Positions 43,657 to 57,063 of a DNA stretch of 64,000 nucleotides are shown here, one piece after another. The notes beneath the pieces are model-generated. The model was not told the origin of the DNA. It saw only the letters and a list, made by a program, of their open reading frames with translations, and made no database searches. A program made the position numbers and the translations under genes. The DNA is taken from NCBI RefSeq assembly GCF_014529535.1, contig NW_023503423.1, positions 8,517,340 to 8,581,339 on the forward strand. Reading direction: 5' to 3'. Origin of the DNA: Bradysia coprophila. Its lineage: Eukaryota; Arthropoda; Insecta; Diptera; Sciaridae. Each line of letters starts with the position of its first letter. The stretch's first letter is position 1.

Positions 43657-46600
43657 ATGGTAAAACTTTTTTTGTTTTGGTTTTTTTTCCTCCTCACTGT
43701 ACACCACCGTTCATGAATGGACATTTATCTATTTCATTTTTACTTGCAATATTTCAAGCCATTGTCATTTATCTCATTGAAAATTGCACACAATTCCATC
43801 AAATTCAATTTGTCCGCATTGTTAAAATGGAGAAAATGAAATTTTTCACTGGATTTTTTTCGCATAATTTTGACAATTTTAAAAACTAAAAAAGTTCACA
43901 ACATAACCCCAAAACGAAAAAAAAATCGGTGATGGCTTCCACCTCGCGCTTTTTTGTATCGTAATTAGTGGCATTAATTATTCGTAAATTATCGATAAAA
44001 TTAATAATTTAAAGTGGATTTTGATAATTTAGTTGGATGGAAAGATGGGTGTGGCTTGCAATTATTGATTTTTGACTGTCTGACAAGATTTGCTTTAGTT
44101 TGGCAAGAAGACATAAAACGAATCATTGTATTATGTATAGGGAAGTACATACAAGTACCGTAACGAGTTGCAGTATGCATTGTCGATGACGAACTTTGAA
44201 TTTTGATAATTTCAATTTGCGTTTTCCTTTTCGAACGGAATGTGCGACGGATTATGACAAAAATGAATTTTATTTTTTAAAGGCGACGCCAAAGGAAAAA
44301 TTTTCTTTCGACGAAGACGTGGAATATTCGTCCGGTTCAGATTTCGATGATGATGAAGATCCCGACAAAATCGAAGTTCCCGGTACGTAATTCTTTATTC
44401 TTCCATAATCTTCGGCAATTTAAATCGATTCCTAACCATCTGCATTATCTATTACGACTCAGGCGGCGGCAAAGACTTGGCAACATCGGCAGAATTTGGA
44501 AAACTGAACAAAACTCAATCGTCAAGTGGTGGTAGCACGGTTAATCCCATTCCAGTTGCTACACCAAAAACATCAACTAGCACTAAACTACCCACCGGAT
44601 TAGTATCTAAGCCGAACACAACCGGATACGACATCATTAAACCCAATATGGGACAAGGTAAATTGATTGATTTTCACATCCAACAAAAATTGTAGAATGA
44701 AATCACATCTCATCAAACGAAGCAATCAAAGTCACTTGCGGAGCTCAATTCAATAATTTAGGAACTTGGTAGGCTTAGCAGTTGGGGATTTTGTGGACTA
44801 TTTCGCCGATATGGTCCACAAAATCTCCAAATTCTATTAGTCAAAAACGAACAAACAAACTCCAACGCACTTGGTAGACTTGGTAGATTTGGTACACTTA
44901 CCTTAAAGGTTGTATTTAAAACAGTGTAGGGTGTATAACCTCCCTTGCCTTTTTTATTATGCAAATTGCTTTAACGACGTTCACGTTGAACTGAAGGAAA
45001 TAGCTTCTGTGAGCCGTCTTCAGTTGCATATTCATGCAATTTTGATTGATTGAATTCTCTCTGTCACAAAGTTGATATTTAATTGATGGTATGCGTACAT
45101 AAATCATCATCATTCGTACGACGGTGCAGCGATGGTCTTTTATGGCACACATACACTTACTTAGAACTCTACTCAAAGGATATTGATAAATTATTTAAAC
45201 ACAAAGTTATGGTTCCACTTGCCGTTATTTTGATTACGGCCATTGAATCAATAGGTTAGTTGTATGTCAGCGATTCACAATCGGCTGTATGGATGACGTT
45301 GATAGAATTCCCACACGGGAAGCAATTTTGCATCTCTGTGTGTCGTGTTGTTAATTTCGTTTCGTCAATGACCATTTAAGTCAATCAAAGGTCTCTTCAG
45401 GCGAGGACTGGCCATGTCGTTTTCTTTTACTTAAATGCAAATTCGCTTCAGAAATCGCCCGATCGACCGTTAGGTTTCCATCCAAAAGATCAAAAAGGAC
45501 AAAAGCATCGTGCTTGTGAGTGATTGTGAATTATTTGTGTGTCGTACCAACTAGGATTTTATTCGTCGTGTCTCGAAAGGCATATTCTTCTAGAGAGCGA
45601 TCGTTTATTCTGTAGACTGTTCCATCATCAGGAGAACCCTTCTACACTTATAGTTATTTGTTTACCGAGGGGAAAATAGGAAATTCCAACAATAGCGATG
45701 TTTGCGGCCATAGCGAAGCGAGATCCGTAATATCGTCCGAATTGGAATTTCCTATTTCTCCCATAAATGGACACGACGGTGTGCATGTTGGGTTTTTCCG
45801 GTTTTTTCCACGAAACAGTGACAGTTCGAATGAAAAATGTTCGACTTTCTCCCCACGGTAGAGAAGATGCTGCACTTCTCGCACTAGAAATGATGACAAG
45901 TCGTCAAGAAAACGTAATTTTCTCCTGTCCTATTGAGGGGAGAAAATAAGGCAAAACACAACGCACGACTGAAAAATATGTTACTGGTCGAACTTGCATT
46001 ACACATCACTGAAAGACAAAGTTCTTGGTTTCGAATGATGTTCGGCTAAGTTGTGAAGTGAGTTAACTTGTGCAGGGACTATTTTAACATCTCAGTGCCG
46101 ATAAGACGACAACAAATATATAGGCTAGATAGTAGATCCGTCAGCGAATAATTTTGACGTCGATTGAAGAATAGGAAGAAAGTCAAAAAAGGAACCCAAG
46201 CGAAATGTATCATTGTGCCTACTATATTCATCCCAAACAGGCATGCCATATGGAATGAGCGGTACGAGTGGCATGATGGGAATGGGAATGGGATTAGGTC
46301 CGATGGCTGGATACTATTCTGGAAGTAACATGGCCGCCTCATTGTTGGCGCAGAGTAAGTCCAATTTTGGTAAAAGTGAGTTTTTGTTTTCAGTTGAGTT
46401 GTTTTTTTGGTTTGTTTTCTCTCTCGTCTATTATTTTTTCTATATCTTTCGATAAGACTTCTGTTGACGAACGATTTCTTTTATTCGCCCGAAATGTTAC
46501 ACTGAACCATGGATGGATTCAATTTCGATTTATTTATGAAAAATAAAACTTCTTTTCCTTCACAATTTGAGTAGATTTGGTTGGTATATTGTTTTCATTA

Positions 46601-49600
46601 TGTAGTCGTTGGTTAATGCAATTTTGACTCATGATCGGCTTTGTTATTTCACGCTTTTTCATTATTATTTTGCAACGAATTTTTTGACCGTACAATTTCC
46701 TTGAAACGATTTTTCATCTTCCATTCGTCTTCCAAAATTCGTTTAGTGGAAATGGCTGGAATGGGATTCATGTCTGGTGCTGGTGGCAATGCAATGGGAG
46801 CGAATGCAATGCAACATTTAAACCAATTCATGTTACAAAATCTACAGTCACTCCTCGCTGCGAATCCGAACTTTCTGACCGGCGGCATACCAAACAAATT
46901 ACTGTCGCAAATGTGGTCCGAACCAGCCAAAGTCATGTCATATGTAAGTGCAAATGTTTCGTCTGACGTTCAATATTATCGTCAACTAAATTCAAAACTA
47001 TTCCAGCAAATGCAACCGCAAGAGGAGGAGGAACATGATGACGAGGAAATGGGTGTAGCCGAAACATATGCCGATTATTGGCCGGCCAAATGTAAGTTGA
47101 ATTTTGTGCGGATTTGAATGTAGACTTGATAGTAACGGTCTATGTATTTTAGTGAAACTTGGTAAAAGACATCCAGATCCAGTGGTAGAAACAGCATCGT
47201 TATCATCCGTCGAACCCACAGATGTTACGTACAAACTATCAATTCCAGCAGAAACCATCAACAATGGTCTGCTCAGTGCTCTACAATTAGAATCCATAAC
47301 CTATGCATCTCAAGCACATGAACAGTTGCTGCCGGATGGATCCAGAGCAGGATTTTTAATTGGTTTGTTAATTGTATTGACCGAGACAGTTTACGTTTTT
47401 AACAACAACAATTTATTGTAGGCGACGGAGCTGGTGTTGGTAAGGGTCGTACTATCGCTGGAATAATTTTCGAAAACTATTTGAAGGGCAGAAAGAAAGC
47501 CCTTTGGATCTCTGTATCGAATGATCTCAAATACGATGCTGAACGTGATTTGCACGATATAGGCGCTTCAAAAATTGAAGTTCATCGTCTGAATAAAGTA
47601 CGAACGTTGTTTCTGGCTCTACCTTAATCGACGTATTAACTGACTGTTGTTAATTTCCAGTTCAAATACGCAAAAATTTCGTCTCAAATCAATGGAAACA
47701 TCAAGAAAGGCGTCATTTTCAGCACGTATTCGGCACTGATCGGCGAATCAAACAATTCGGCTGGCAAATACAAATCTCGACTGAAACAATTGTTGCAGTG
47801 GTGCGGCGAAGACTTTGACGGATGCATCGTATTTGACGAATGTCACAAGGCCAAGAATCTGTGTCCCACCGGATCGAGTAAACCGACCAAAACCGGTCTG
47901 ACTGCATTGGACATACAAAATAAATTGCCGAAAGCTCGTGTTGTTTATGCGTCCGCAACGGGTGCATCCGAGCCGAGAAATATGGCGTATATGGTGCGAT
48001 TAGGAATGTGGGGTATAGGAACACCGTTCAAAACGTTTAACGATTTCATTTCGGCTGTTGAGAAACGGTATGTACAGACAGCGCGGAAACACAAGTTTTT
48101 TCTTCTGGATTATTTGATGGACATTTTTCTGATCTATTTTTTAGTGGCGTTGGTGCAATGGAAATAGTAGCCATGGATATGAAATTGCGTGGCATGTACA
48201 TAGCTAGACAGTTAAGTTTCCACGGTGTAACATTTAAGATTGAGGAAGTGCCGTTGTCGAAGGAATTTGAAAAGGTTTATGATGAATCCGTTCTATTGGT
48301 GAGTGTGAAAGCAGCTCTCAATGCAGACGACACAAAAATTCAAGCAGATATCGTCTCCGTTTTGTTACATTAACATGAAATCTTTGATTTCAGTGGGTGG
48401 AGGCAATGCAAAAATTCACAGAAGCCGCCGAACTGATCGACGCAGAAAGCCGTATGAAAAAGACGATGTGGGGTCAATTCTGGAGTGCTCATCAGAGATT
48501 TTTCAAGTATTTGTGCATAGCAGCCAAAGTGAATCACGCTGTCATTGTTGCTCGTGAAGCGATAAAGTACGGGAAATGCGTGGTAATTGGTCTACAGTCA
48601 ACTGGTGAGGCCAGAACGTTGGAGCAATTGGAACGAGAAGATGGCGAATTATCGGATTTTGTCTCAACAGCCAAGTAAGATTTTCTTTGCTTTCCCTATG
48701 CGCCTAGACGATTCGAACCTAATTTTCATGAAATTTCCAGGGGAGTAATTCAGTCGTTGGTCGAAAAACACTTTCCTGCTCCGGATCGTAATCGAATAAG
48801 CCGGCTTTTGGGACTGGAAGCACCTCAAAAGACTCAACTACAAGCAATTATGGAGGAACCTAAGCCAATCCCATCGACACCAGCCGCAACCAGTTCGAAC
48901 AAACGGAAATCATCCCGACAGGCCGCACAACGTTCCAAACGAAATCGAAGAGGTTCGTCCGATGCCAGTGACAATTCGGACGATGGTTCTGACATTTCGG
49001 AATTCAAGGCCAGCGACAGTGAATCCGACGAAAGTATTCAGAATTCGGATAGCAATCAGAGCAGTGACTTTAATCCGTTCCACGGTGGTGATTCGGATAG
49101 TGATGCTGATCCGTGGGTGAGCAGTGCCCGGAATAAAAAGAAAAAGGTGAAAAAACCGAAGGCTGTCAGCCCGAAAAAGAAGTCCACATCGACGCAGGAG
49201 AAAATTCAGCAGTTGATAACCAAAAAACAAACCGAAATGAAGCCAGTGCTACAAACGAACGGTTACAAGGTGCATGTTGGCCCACCACCGAAAGATGCCA
49301 TCGAACGGGCCTGCAGTCTCAAGGAAGAGTTGCTGTGTAAAATTGAGAAACTCGGTGAGAGTCTGCCTCCGAATACGCTTGATCAGTTGATCGATGAACT
49401 GGGTGGACCGGAGAATGTGGCAGAAATGACGGGCCGAAAGGGGAGAGTTATTCAGACTGATAATGGCCAAATTCAGTACGAATCCCGATCCGAACAAGAC
49501 GTCCCATTGGAGACGTTAAATTTGACGGAGAAACAGAGGTTCATGGATGGCGAAAAGGATGTGGCAATTATATCCGAAGCAGCCTCTAGTGGCATATCAT

Positions 49601-51168
49601 TGCAAAGTGATCGACGTGTACGAAATCAGCGTAGACGTGTTCACATCACACTAGAATTGCCATGGTCGGCCGATCGTGCCGTACAGCAGTTCGGTCGTAC
49701 ACATCGTTCCAATCAGGTGAACGCGCCTGAATACATTTTCCTTATATCAGATTTGGCCGGTGAGCGACGTTTCGCATCGACCGTTGCTAAACGACTAGAG
49801 TCGTTGGGCGCATTGACGCATGGCGATCGACGAGCCACCGAAACGAGAGATTTGTCACAGTTCAATATTGACAATAAATATGGACGCAGCGCATTGGAAG
49901 CGGTTATGAAAACCATAATGGGCTACGAATCGCCTCTAGTTCCTCCACCGCAAGATTACAAAGGCGATTTTTTCAAAGACATTGCTGGTGCTCTGGTCGG
50001 TGTCGGTTTGATTGTGAATAGTGAAGCGATGCCTGGCGTTTTGAGTCTAGATAAGGACTATAACAACATTTCCAAGTTTTTGAATCGAATATTGGGCATG
50101 CCGGTCGAACTACAGAACCGTTTGTTCAAATACTTTACTGATACTCTAACTGCGATAATTGGTCAAGCCAAGAAAATGGGACGTTTCGATTTAGGAATCT
50201 TAGGTAAGTCGGCTGTAAAAGAAGGATTTTTACATTAGACTGCTTTTCAGCGTTCAAAGCCGACCCCATTGATGCATCTTTTAATCGAAAATATTTTCCT
50301 CCTCAGATTTGGGTACTGCCGGCGAAAATGTGACTCGAGTAAAGATGATTCGCTTCATTCGCAAACATGCCACTGGTGTTGCTCCCACCGAACTGCATAC
50401 CGTCTCAGTAGAACGTGGTATGATCTGGCAAGAGGCGATCGACAAGTGAGTGTTATCTTCCTCGGGTGTGCACGGAACGCAATATCTTAATTTTTTTTTT
50501 CTCCAAATTTTCTATCAGATGGGCTGATCTGTCCGGCGAAAAGGAAGGCTTCTATTTGTCCAACCAGAGTCGTAACGGTAAACAGACGGCCATATTAGCA
50601 TTCAAAATCGACACCGGTTCGAAGAAAAAGACCGACACGGTCAACAAAAAAGAGCAAATGTTCCAGCTGTACCGACCGAACACCGGTCTACAATTTCGAC
50701 CGGAATCGTTGGCCGAGATCGAAAAGAAGTACAAGAAGGTGCAGAGCGACGAAGCCGAATCGCACTGGACACAGCAGTACGATGCGTCGGTGAATACCTG
50801 CTCTCATGCGTATTGGCGCGGAAATTGTCGGAATGTTTCAATGGGACAGGAGTGCGAGGTTTGTTAAAGTTTGATTTCTAAAAAAAAGCGGAAAACATGT
50901 AAAATGAAACGCCCAACAGGTTGGACTGAGACGACGTACGTATACCGTTCTCTCCGGTTCAGTACTGGCCGTTTGGTCTCGTGTCGAACAAACACTGAAC
51001 GCCAAGTGTGGTCCGTCAAATAACAAAATGCAAGTGATTCGTTTGAAGACTACGGAGGGCAACAAAATCGTCGGTACGTTGATACCGAAAAATTGTGTCG
51101 ATACATTGGTGGCCGATTTGACATCGGATGCGGAGAAGGTCGAAGAGCAAACGTTCACAACGAAGTAA
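43657..51168 (+). CDS. sno: Strawberry notch (SNO helicase-like chromatin regulator)
   Basis: Fifteen coding exons give 1370 residues: 43657-43659, 44283-44382, 44463-44657, 46241-46354, 46747-46943, 47007-47091, 47153-47362, 47422-47597, 47661-48067, 48145-48298, 48394-48674, 48741-50203, 50307-50445, 50519-50858, 50920-51168. Exon 1 would supply only the ATG (ATG|gtaaaa), joined to ATPKEKF; this start is the least certain part. Order: acidic and Met/Gly-rich N-terminus, conserved [20 protein letters not shown], Walker [12 protein letters not shown] (about 301), DECH box FDECHKAKN (about 419), acidic/basic linker (about 690-770), helicase-C motif [11 protein letters not shown] (about 955), SNO C-terminal domain. 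Strawberry notch is a nuclear protein acting with Notch and EGFR signalling in flies. It appears intact. Confidence 0.92.
45671..45760. repeat. Inverted repeat in sno intron 3
   Basis: GGAAAATAGGAAATTCCAA at 45671-45689 pairs with TTGGAATTTCCTATTTCTC at 45742-45760 around a loop of about 52 nt containing GCGGCCATAGCGAAGCGAGA. Possibly a small repeat element; no target duplication found. The rest of the 1.6-kb intron (44658-46240) shows nothing else I can name. Confidence 0.5.
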
Positions 51169-51800
51169 TTTGTGTCTGTGTTATAATTATGGAACGCAAG
51201 TGAAAGAATTTTTTTTTGTTCCCCGAAAACATTTTGAGGCTTTCCCATTTTGGACATTTTCTGTGTTTTTAAGCAACAACAACAAAAAAAAATGTTTGCT
51301 CATTCGAAAAGGCAATGTGTGATTTCAATTCTAAATCTAGGACAGAAAAAGAGAGAGAGAGAGAGGAGAAGAAAACTAAACCAATTGACCACTCAACCGA
51401 ATCATAAAATTACTCAACTTTCAATCATTCGACTCAATTCGATTCAAAAACCGACTGTATCGAATCAAAAAGTAAATCCTAGTTAGACGTTCTGTGTGTT
51501 TTGAGGTGAGCGCGAAAAAAACCAAGCATGTTGTTGATGTTGTCGTGTCGATATGAGACCAAAATGTTATTAAAGTAAAATTGATTCACAGAAAGCAAAA
51601 ATAAATATTTCAAATTTTGACGATGAAACATAACGGTGTGGTACGGGAATCCAGTGAATGGCAAACTATAAAGATACCATCGGTGATGACTAAAATTTGT
51701 TTAAACATTTCCTTTACACACAATCGGTCGTAGGCTCGTACCAGATTTTCTATTGGAATTTATGATGATTTTGGATGAAATCAAGATTTCTTTATATCTT
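51169..51800. other. Probable sno 3' untranslated region
   Basis: AT-rich, with a GA microsatellite near 51350-51366. No separate gene is supported. The cleavage site was not identified. Confidence 0.4.
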
Positions 51801-51971
51801 ACTGGAGATACACATAGCAACGCGAGTTTGGCATAAAATTATTTGGCCTTTTGGTCGATTGATTCATTTCGTTGCGTAGCTTTCGCAAGTTTGAAGTTTC
51901 AAAACAATTGGAAAAGTCCTGAAAACAAAAGAATTTTATGTCAAACTCGGGTTGCTATGTGTATCACCAGT
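51801..51971. mobile_element. Short MITE with inverted ends, unassigned
   Basis: 171 bp. The left end ACTGGAGATACACATAGCAA and the inverse right end ACTGGTGATACACATAGCAA pair over about 40 bp, extended by GAGTTTGGCATAAAATT / AATTTTATGTCAAACTC. The flanks offer a possible TA duplication but it is not exact. Confidence 0.65.
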
Positions 51972-54687
51972 TAGATTGAGGACTCATTTCCGAGCCAGAA
52001 ACGCGTCATTAATAAGTGATTAAATTTTCAGTGAGATTCTACGGATGACTAGCAAAAACAATTATTTGGACAGATCATTCTAGGTCATAAAAAGTCCACT
52101 CTTTTGAAGAATGTGACCGATAACGAGATTTTACACCAAAATTTGATCATGATATTGCTTAGAACAACGTTCATTGAGGAACTACGAAAAAATGAAATTT
52201 AAAATTTTTAAAATTTTCGGTTTGAATGAGCCGTTTCTGTCTTCGCACCCTTGCTCCCTGTCGATAATGATTTAACGTTGTAGAACCAATTCGACTAAAT
52301 CGCCCGAAAAAAGAATCATTTGACTTGCAGTCAGTTCCAAATAATTGATATACGACGACATGCAATATTAATGCGTAAGAATTGACATATCTATCTAGGA
52401 CAAACAGTGCACTCAAAATTGTTAGTTTTTGTTTTCTTCATTTTTTTTACCAACTTTTTTTTTCGTCTATTTGTGTGTAAAATTGTATGCATCCAGCAAA
52501 ATTGTAGATCGTAAGACGACTTTTATGTTTAAGTTAGGTTACTTAAGGCAATTGATGATTTAAATCATTCGAATGAAAAAAAGGAAAAAACAAAAAAACA
52601 AAAATGTAAAACTAGAGATTTATATACAGGAGAGAGTGTATCATGTGTGGCAATAAGAATGTTTGCTGAGTATGGCCATTGTATAGTTTTTTCCAATGAA
52701 AAAGAAACAAAAAATTAAAGAAATTTTTTGAAGATTTTTTATTATTTTAGTTTTAGTTATAGTTGTGGTCTGTTGTGAATGCCGAATAGAATTGTTGAAT
52801 AAAACAGAAATCCTCTCCTAAAAACAACCACCCGGAAGAATTTTTTTTAGGTCGTAGATCGTATAATTAAGTGAACAGAAGCTGATTGAGTGAACAGAAG
52901 GAGAAAATTTAAATTAACAAACAAAAAAAACTTTTATTTTTTAATGAATAATTTAGCTGGTACAATTAGTCGTTACACCTTACAAAGTAAATTATTAAGT
53001 AAGTGTTCCCGTAAAACTGAAATTAACTAAAAAAAATTACGTTTTTTGTGCAAATAAAATTCAAAAAACAAAATTATTCGAGAATTATTTTTGATCTATT
53101 CCACCAAAGGTTCGGAACAGACAAGGGCAACCAGGAACCTGATTTCACATTCAAAATTAAGATCTTTAATCTGATTCAATTTCAACTGTTCATTCCAACA
53201 ACATTTTTAAAAACGATTTGTTGGTAAGATGTAAATTAGAGATCGAGGACCTGACCCGAAACCAGCTCGAAATAAATTTTTAAACATCTTCATCCAAATC
53301 CCAATTAAAACCCGACACAAAAGCCCCGGTAAAATTAATCTGTTCGGAATAGGGTCGAGCCAAGATTTTTTTATCAGGTTGGGGTCACCCGCCCATCACT
53401 AATGTAAATTAATCAGGTTCAGGTCATTTCAGGTAAAATTTGAAACAGGTCATTCCTTTGATTTTCAGATTCATAAGAAAAGAAATAACAAAAAAACAGC
53501 CACTTGACACGGCAGAAATTGACAAAAAAAAAAATATGACGGACAGATCAAAGAAATGGATGACTAGCCTATAAAAGGTGGCACCGTAAATTAACAGTTA
53601 AACAACTATGTCTTGAAGCAACGCACTTCATTAGTGATCATAGTCGACAACTGCCAAAGAGAGTACCTTTTTTATGCTTCATAGTAATGTGACTGTCAAG
53701 TTTTAGTAACCTATTTAGAGTACCACCTATACTTGAAGTGCATTGATGGATTTGTTACTTCTCGGCTTGCCCAACAATATCGGGATATACTGTCCATTGA
53801 ACAAATTATACTTGAGAATTGGTGAATCTCTCACGTGGATCTTCATCACATCTGGTTCTGCCTATAGACGATACTATTATGTGTGTAGTTAGCGATGGGT
53901 CACCGACTACTCGAAATTTTGTGACGACATTTGCTCGAGTTTTTCACTGAACATTTCCTCTTTTGTTTGACCTTTCCTCGCAGGAGTGCAACACCATTTG
54001 AGTCGGTATCCCCTCGGCAGTTAGAACATTAATAGCGCAGTCAGTCGTACTGTACGTCGGGAAGTTCCTTGTGTGTTTCGCCTTATCCAGTTACCTGTTT
54101 GGCCTAGCGTAATCTAGGATGCATAGTGATGGCAACATTGCTCGCTTGGTATGGGAAGTCAGGTTTTTGATTCTCAGGTCAAATTTTAGTAAAACGAAGC
54201 TTATGTTCTACTGCTCCGAGCGCCCAGAGCAACAATATACCTCTCAATGTAATCAAAACATAAATTAGTCTCCATCTCGGTCTCCATCGGAACTGCAGGC
54301 AGAGAAACATGACCCAAGTCTTGGTCGGGCTTACAAAAAAATGAAAAAAATCGGAGGATGTCCAGAATCTAATTTTTCACACAGAAAAAGAAGTTCAACG
54401 TTAAAACAACCGATGTACAGTTGTTCCGCTTCCGTTTTAAACTAGAAATCCACCGAAAAATTGTCACTCATTCCACCGTTTGTTCGCTTTCACATTTGTA
54501 AGGAATCTACAACAGTGAACTTTGCTAAACTTTGTTAAAAGTCCTGCTACGACATGAAAAGCATCTTCCGTCTTTAGTTTCTGCAATTTATTTTTAATAA
54601 AATAGAAACAAAGTTCGTACAAAAACCAAAAAAAACGGCCTTCACTTAAATACAAATGGAATTTTAAACAAAATGTCACGGTGTCGC
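51972..54687. other. Gene-less stretch between sno and GUCD1
   Basis: No gene is supported. Degenerate AGGTTCAGGTCATTTCAGG motifs at 53410-53460 recur near 58645-58690 and weakly near 27570, hinting at a low-complexity dispersed repeat. Confidence 0.45.
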
Positions 54688-55571
54688 TTAGTCATTGAAA
54701 ATTAATAAAATATCTTCATCCGTACCATCAGCTATACGGGCATCAGTCATCTTGTCAAAAGACATCATGCAAACATCTGCAAAATAAGCAAATGTGAAGC
54801 TTCACAAGAAGGAGAAACTCTCCACTTACGTTCCCACTTACGATCTTTCATGATGGGATTCCGATAAAGAAACTTTCGCGAATGTAAATTGTAACCACAC
54901 AAAACGATGTAATGTCCGGTATAGGCTGGAGCATATGGAAATGGAAAGCATGTCCTGAAAGGAAAAACAAAGGAAAAGCTTAATCGATAGTCAAAACAAA
55001 CACAACAGCTCGCTCACCTTAGTTCGTTGGACAGTCGATTCGTTTTACACGAATCGCAATTCAACAGTCCAGAATTAATCAGCAAAATGATTGGTCCATG
55101 ATTCGCCAAATGATCGATAAGCAAACGATTGTTCGCCGTCTTTTGCTCAATCACGATACCCATGGCCTTAGCCCGATCGAATTTATCCAGAACCCGTTCG
55201 GAATCTTTGTTCAGAATTTTGTCATAGTAATCGTTGCGCTCGTGATTCGGATTAATTCCAATCATTTGTGTCAAATATCTGTGACGAACATTGAATCTTC
55301 GCAGAATGTAGCACAGGTCGATGCTCCAGGTGCTTCTTTCGATTCGCTCCTCGCTGCAAATTGCTGAAAAATTGCATAGGAATTGGATGCGTTCGTTGTC
55401 TTTCAGTACCATAATGATGCAAGATAATCCGCAGTCCCATGTCGAATTTTGCGTGTAATGTACGAGGACATGTTCGATAAACGGTGGAAGAGTGTTTTGT
55501 TCTGTAAACTTGATCCTCATAATTTTCTGTTCAAGAAAATAACAAGTGCTGTGATTCTTACCATTTGACAT
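54688..55571 (-). CDS. Guanylyl cyclase domain-containing protein 1 (GUCD1-like)
   Basis: Three exons (55571-55018, 54954-54842, 54776-54688) encode 251 residues from MSNGKNHSTCY. Family signatures are HYTQNSTWDCGLSCIIMVL, STWSIDLCYILRRFNVRHRY, TANNRLLIDHL, PIILLINSGLLNCDSC and TGHYIVLCGYN. The W-D-C-G-L core cysteine and the late histidine (GHYIVL) look like a papain-like C39/BtrH fold, so a cysteine-hydrolase role is as likely as the cyclase name implies. GUCD1 is a small, conserved cytosolic protein of uncertain function, linked to growth control in mammals. The length is close to the human protein. It is head to head, about 1.5 kb apart, with COQ5. Confidence 0.85.
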
Positions 55572-55829
55572 GTTGGTTCAGTTAGGAACAGAGATTGTGT
55601 GCGATGACAAGAATATCGCGATTAGTCACATTTCAACCTGTGTTACACGATTCAATGGAAATGTTATCAGTTTTTTGTAATCGGTTTATTGATGAAATTG
55701 TAATGATAAAAAGCTTCTAGTGCATCGTTGTGTGTGCTTTGTTGTTGTTAACATTGATGTTCAGTGTTGTCAGACACAGTGCTGTCAGAATATTATTTTT
55801 TGCGTTTCAACTAAAATGTTGCTAGCGTC
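55572..55829. other. Upstream region of GUCD1
   Basis: Probably holds the GUCD1 promoter and leader. No other feature is supported. Confidence 0.35.
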
Positions 55830-56052
55830 CAAGATTGTATACTTTGGGAAGCAGATGCAGATACGCGGGTTACACCAAGGTTGTATACGTTGGGGAAGTC
55901 TCGCATATGCAGATACGCGGGTTACACACCACGTTTCATACAAAAAATTCACCACGCCATACAAATTCAATTTTGGTGAATTTGTTTGTATGGAAAAGAT
56001 GTGTTCCCGCGTATCTAATAAAATGGCGATCTGCGTGACCTCCCCAAAGTAT
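55830..56052. mobile_element. hAT MITE, family B, with duplicated left end
   Basis: The right half (CCGCGTATCTAATAAAATGG, CTGCGTGACCTCCCC) matches 8086-8312. The left terminus is present twice: CAAGATTGTATACTTTGGG at 55830 and CAAGGTTGTATACGTTGGGG at 55876, each followed by GCAGATACGCGGGTTACAC. The last bases of the right tip are lost (AAAGTATAGAAG), and no target duplication is seen. Confidence 0.65.
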
Positions 56053-56095
56053 AGAAGAATGAAGTTTAGAAACTAAGGGTAAAATCTATTACAAT

Positions 56096-56233
56096 TTAGT
56101 ACTTTTCTTCATCAAAAGTCTGCTGTCACTGAATTATTTTTTCATGAACAAACTTCACTGCTGTGACATTTCATGGGAATGAATCAATGTGAAGTTGTTA
56201 CATAAAAAATAGTACTGTGAGAATGAAGTACTA
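56096..56233. repeat. Degenerate inverted repeat
   Basis: TTTAGTACTTTTCTTCA and later ATTATTTTTTCATGAACAAAC pair imperfectly with the far end (TATAGTACTTCATTCTCAC, then CTATTTTTTATGTAACAAC on the minus strand). An eroded MITE is the likeliest explanation. Confidence 0.4.
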
Positions 56234-57063
56234 TAAAAAAATGTGGCGCCTCTACAGGCCAACCGACTATGCGAATACAGCCTTGGCTAGTGTCACGATC
56301 GTCACGACCTTTCGTTTTTACAAAATGCAATGACAGTATACCGTATCATCCACTGCTAGTATAAAATAGGTATAGTCTAATATCGGGGCACAGGACGTAG
56401 AAATGCTGTGAACGCATTCATTTTTATATAAGATTGTCATGAATTCTGAGTGTGTTGAACATATAAGTCGGCCGATCGGCTATATATAGGTATACCTATG
56501 CTGTACATACTTTCATGGGTATCTAAGCTACTAAATTTTCTCCTTTACACAGCTTCAGAAACATTTTTGTGCTAGAGATTTTTTAAGTCGTAGAGAACGT
56601 TTTAGTTCTTTGAGGCAGTAGAGTCATTAGTTCAATAGTCCATGGATTTCGCTGCGAAGTGCTCTCATACTGTAAAAACAATTTTTGACAAAAGATTTCA
56701 CCCACAGAGCCAAAATCTTAACACTTTTGTGAACATATTGTGAAAAATATTTGTTTGCTTATTTTATGTCGTTGGGGACGTAATAAGATCTCTATGTCCT
56801 CCGTGGGGATATTAGCCATACCTGTTTTATACTTTCGTTACATTCCAGTCTCATCTTTTGCTATCAACTGTGAACACTGTGTTCTTTACGATCTTTACGG
56901 TAACAGTGGAGAGATGTCATGTTATGTCAAGACTGTCAAGCTCGCATGGGTTGAATGTGTGTGTCTGTGTGTGTGTATAATCTGTCAAATTGTCTTGTTT
57001 TGGTGAAAGTGACATTATTATTGTACGATCAAGAGTGAATTTTGTCGAAATCAGAAAATCGAA
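56234..57063. other. Upstream region of COQ5
   Basis: Contains a GT/GTCTGT microsatellite near 56955-56980. It probably holds the COQ5 promoter. The frame at 56740-57006 has no recognisable domain. Confidence 0.4.

Noticed and set aside
55526-55560. Possible 35-nt intron in GUCD1 (GTAAGA...AACAG)
   Set aside because: Too short for splicing, and removal breaks the frame into the conserved part.
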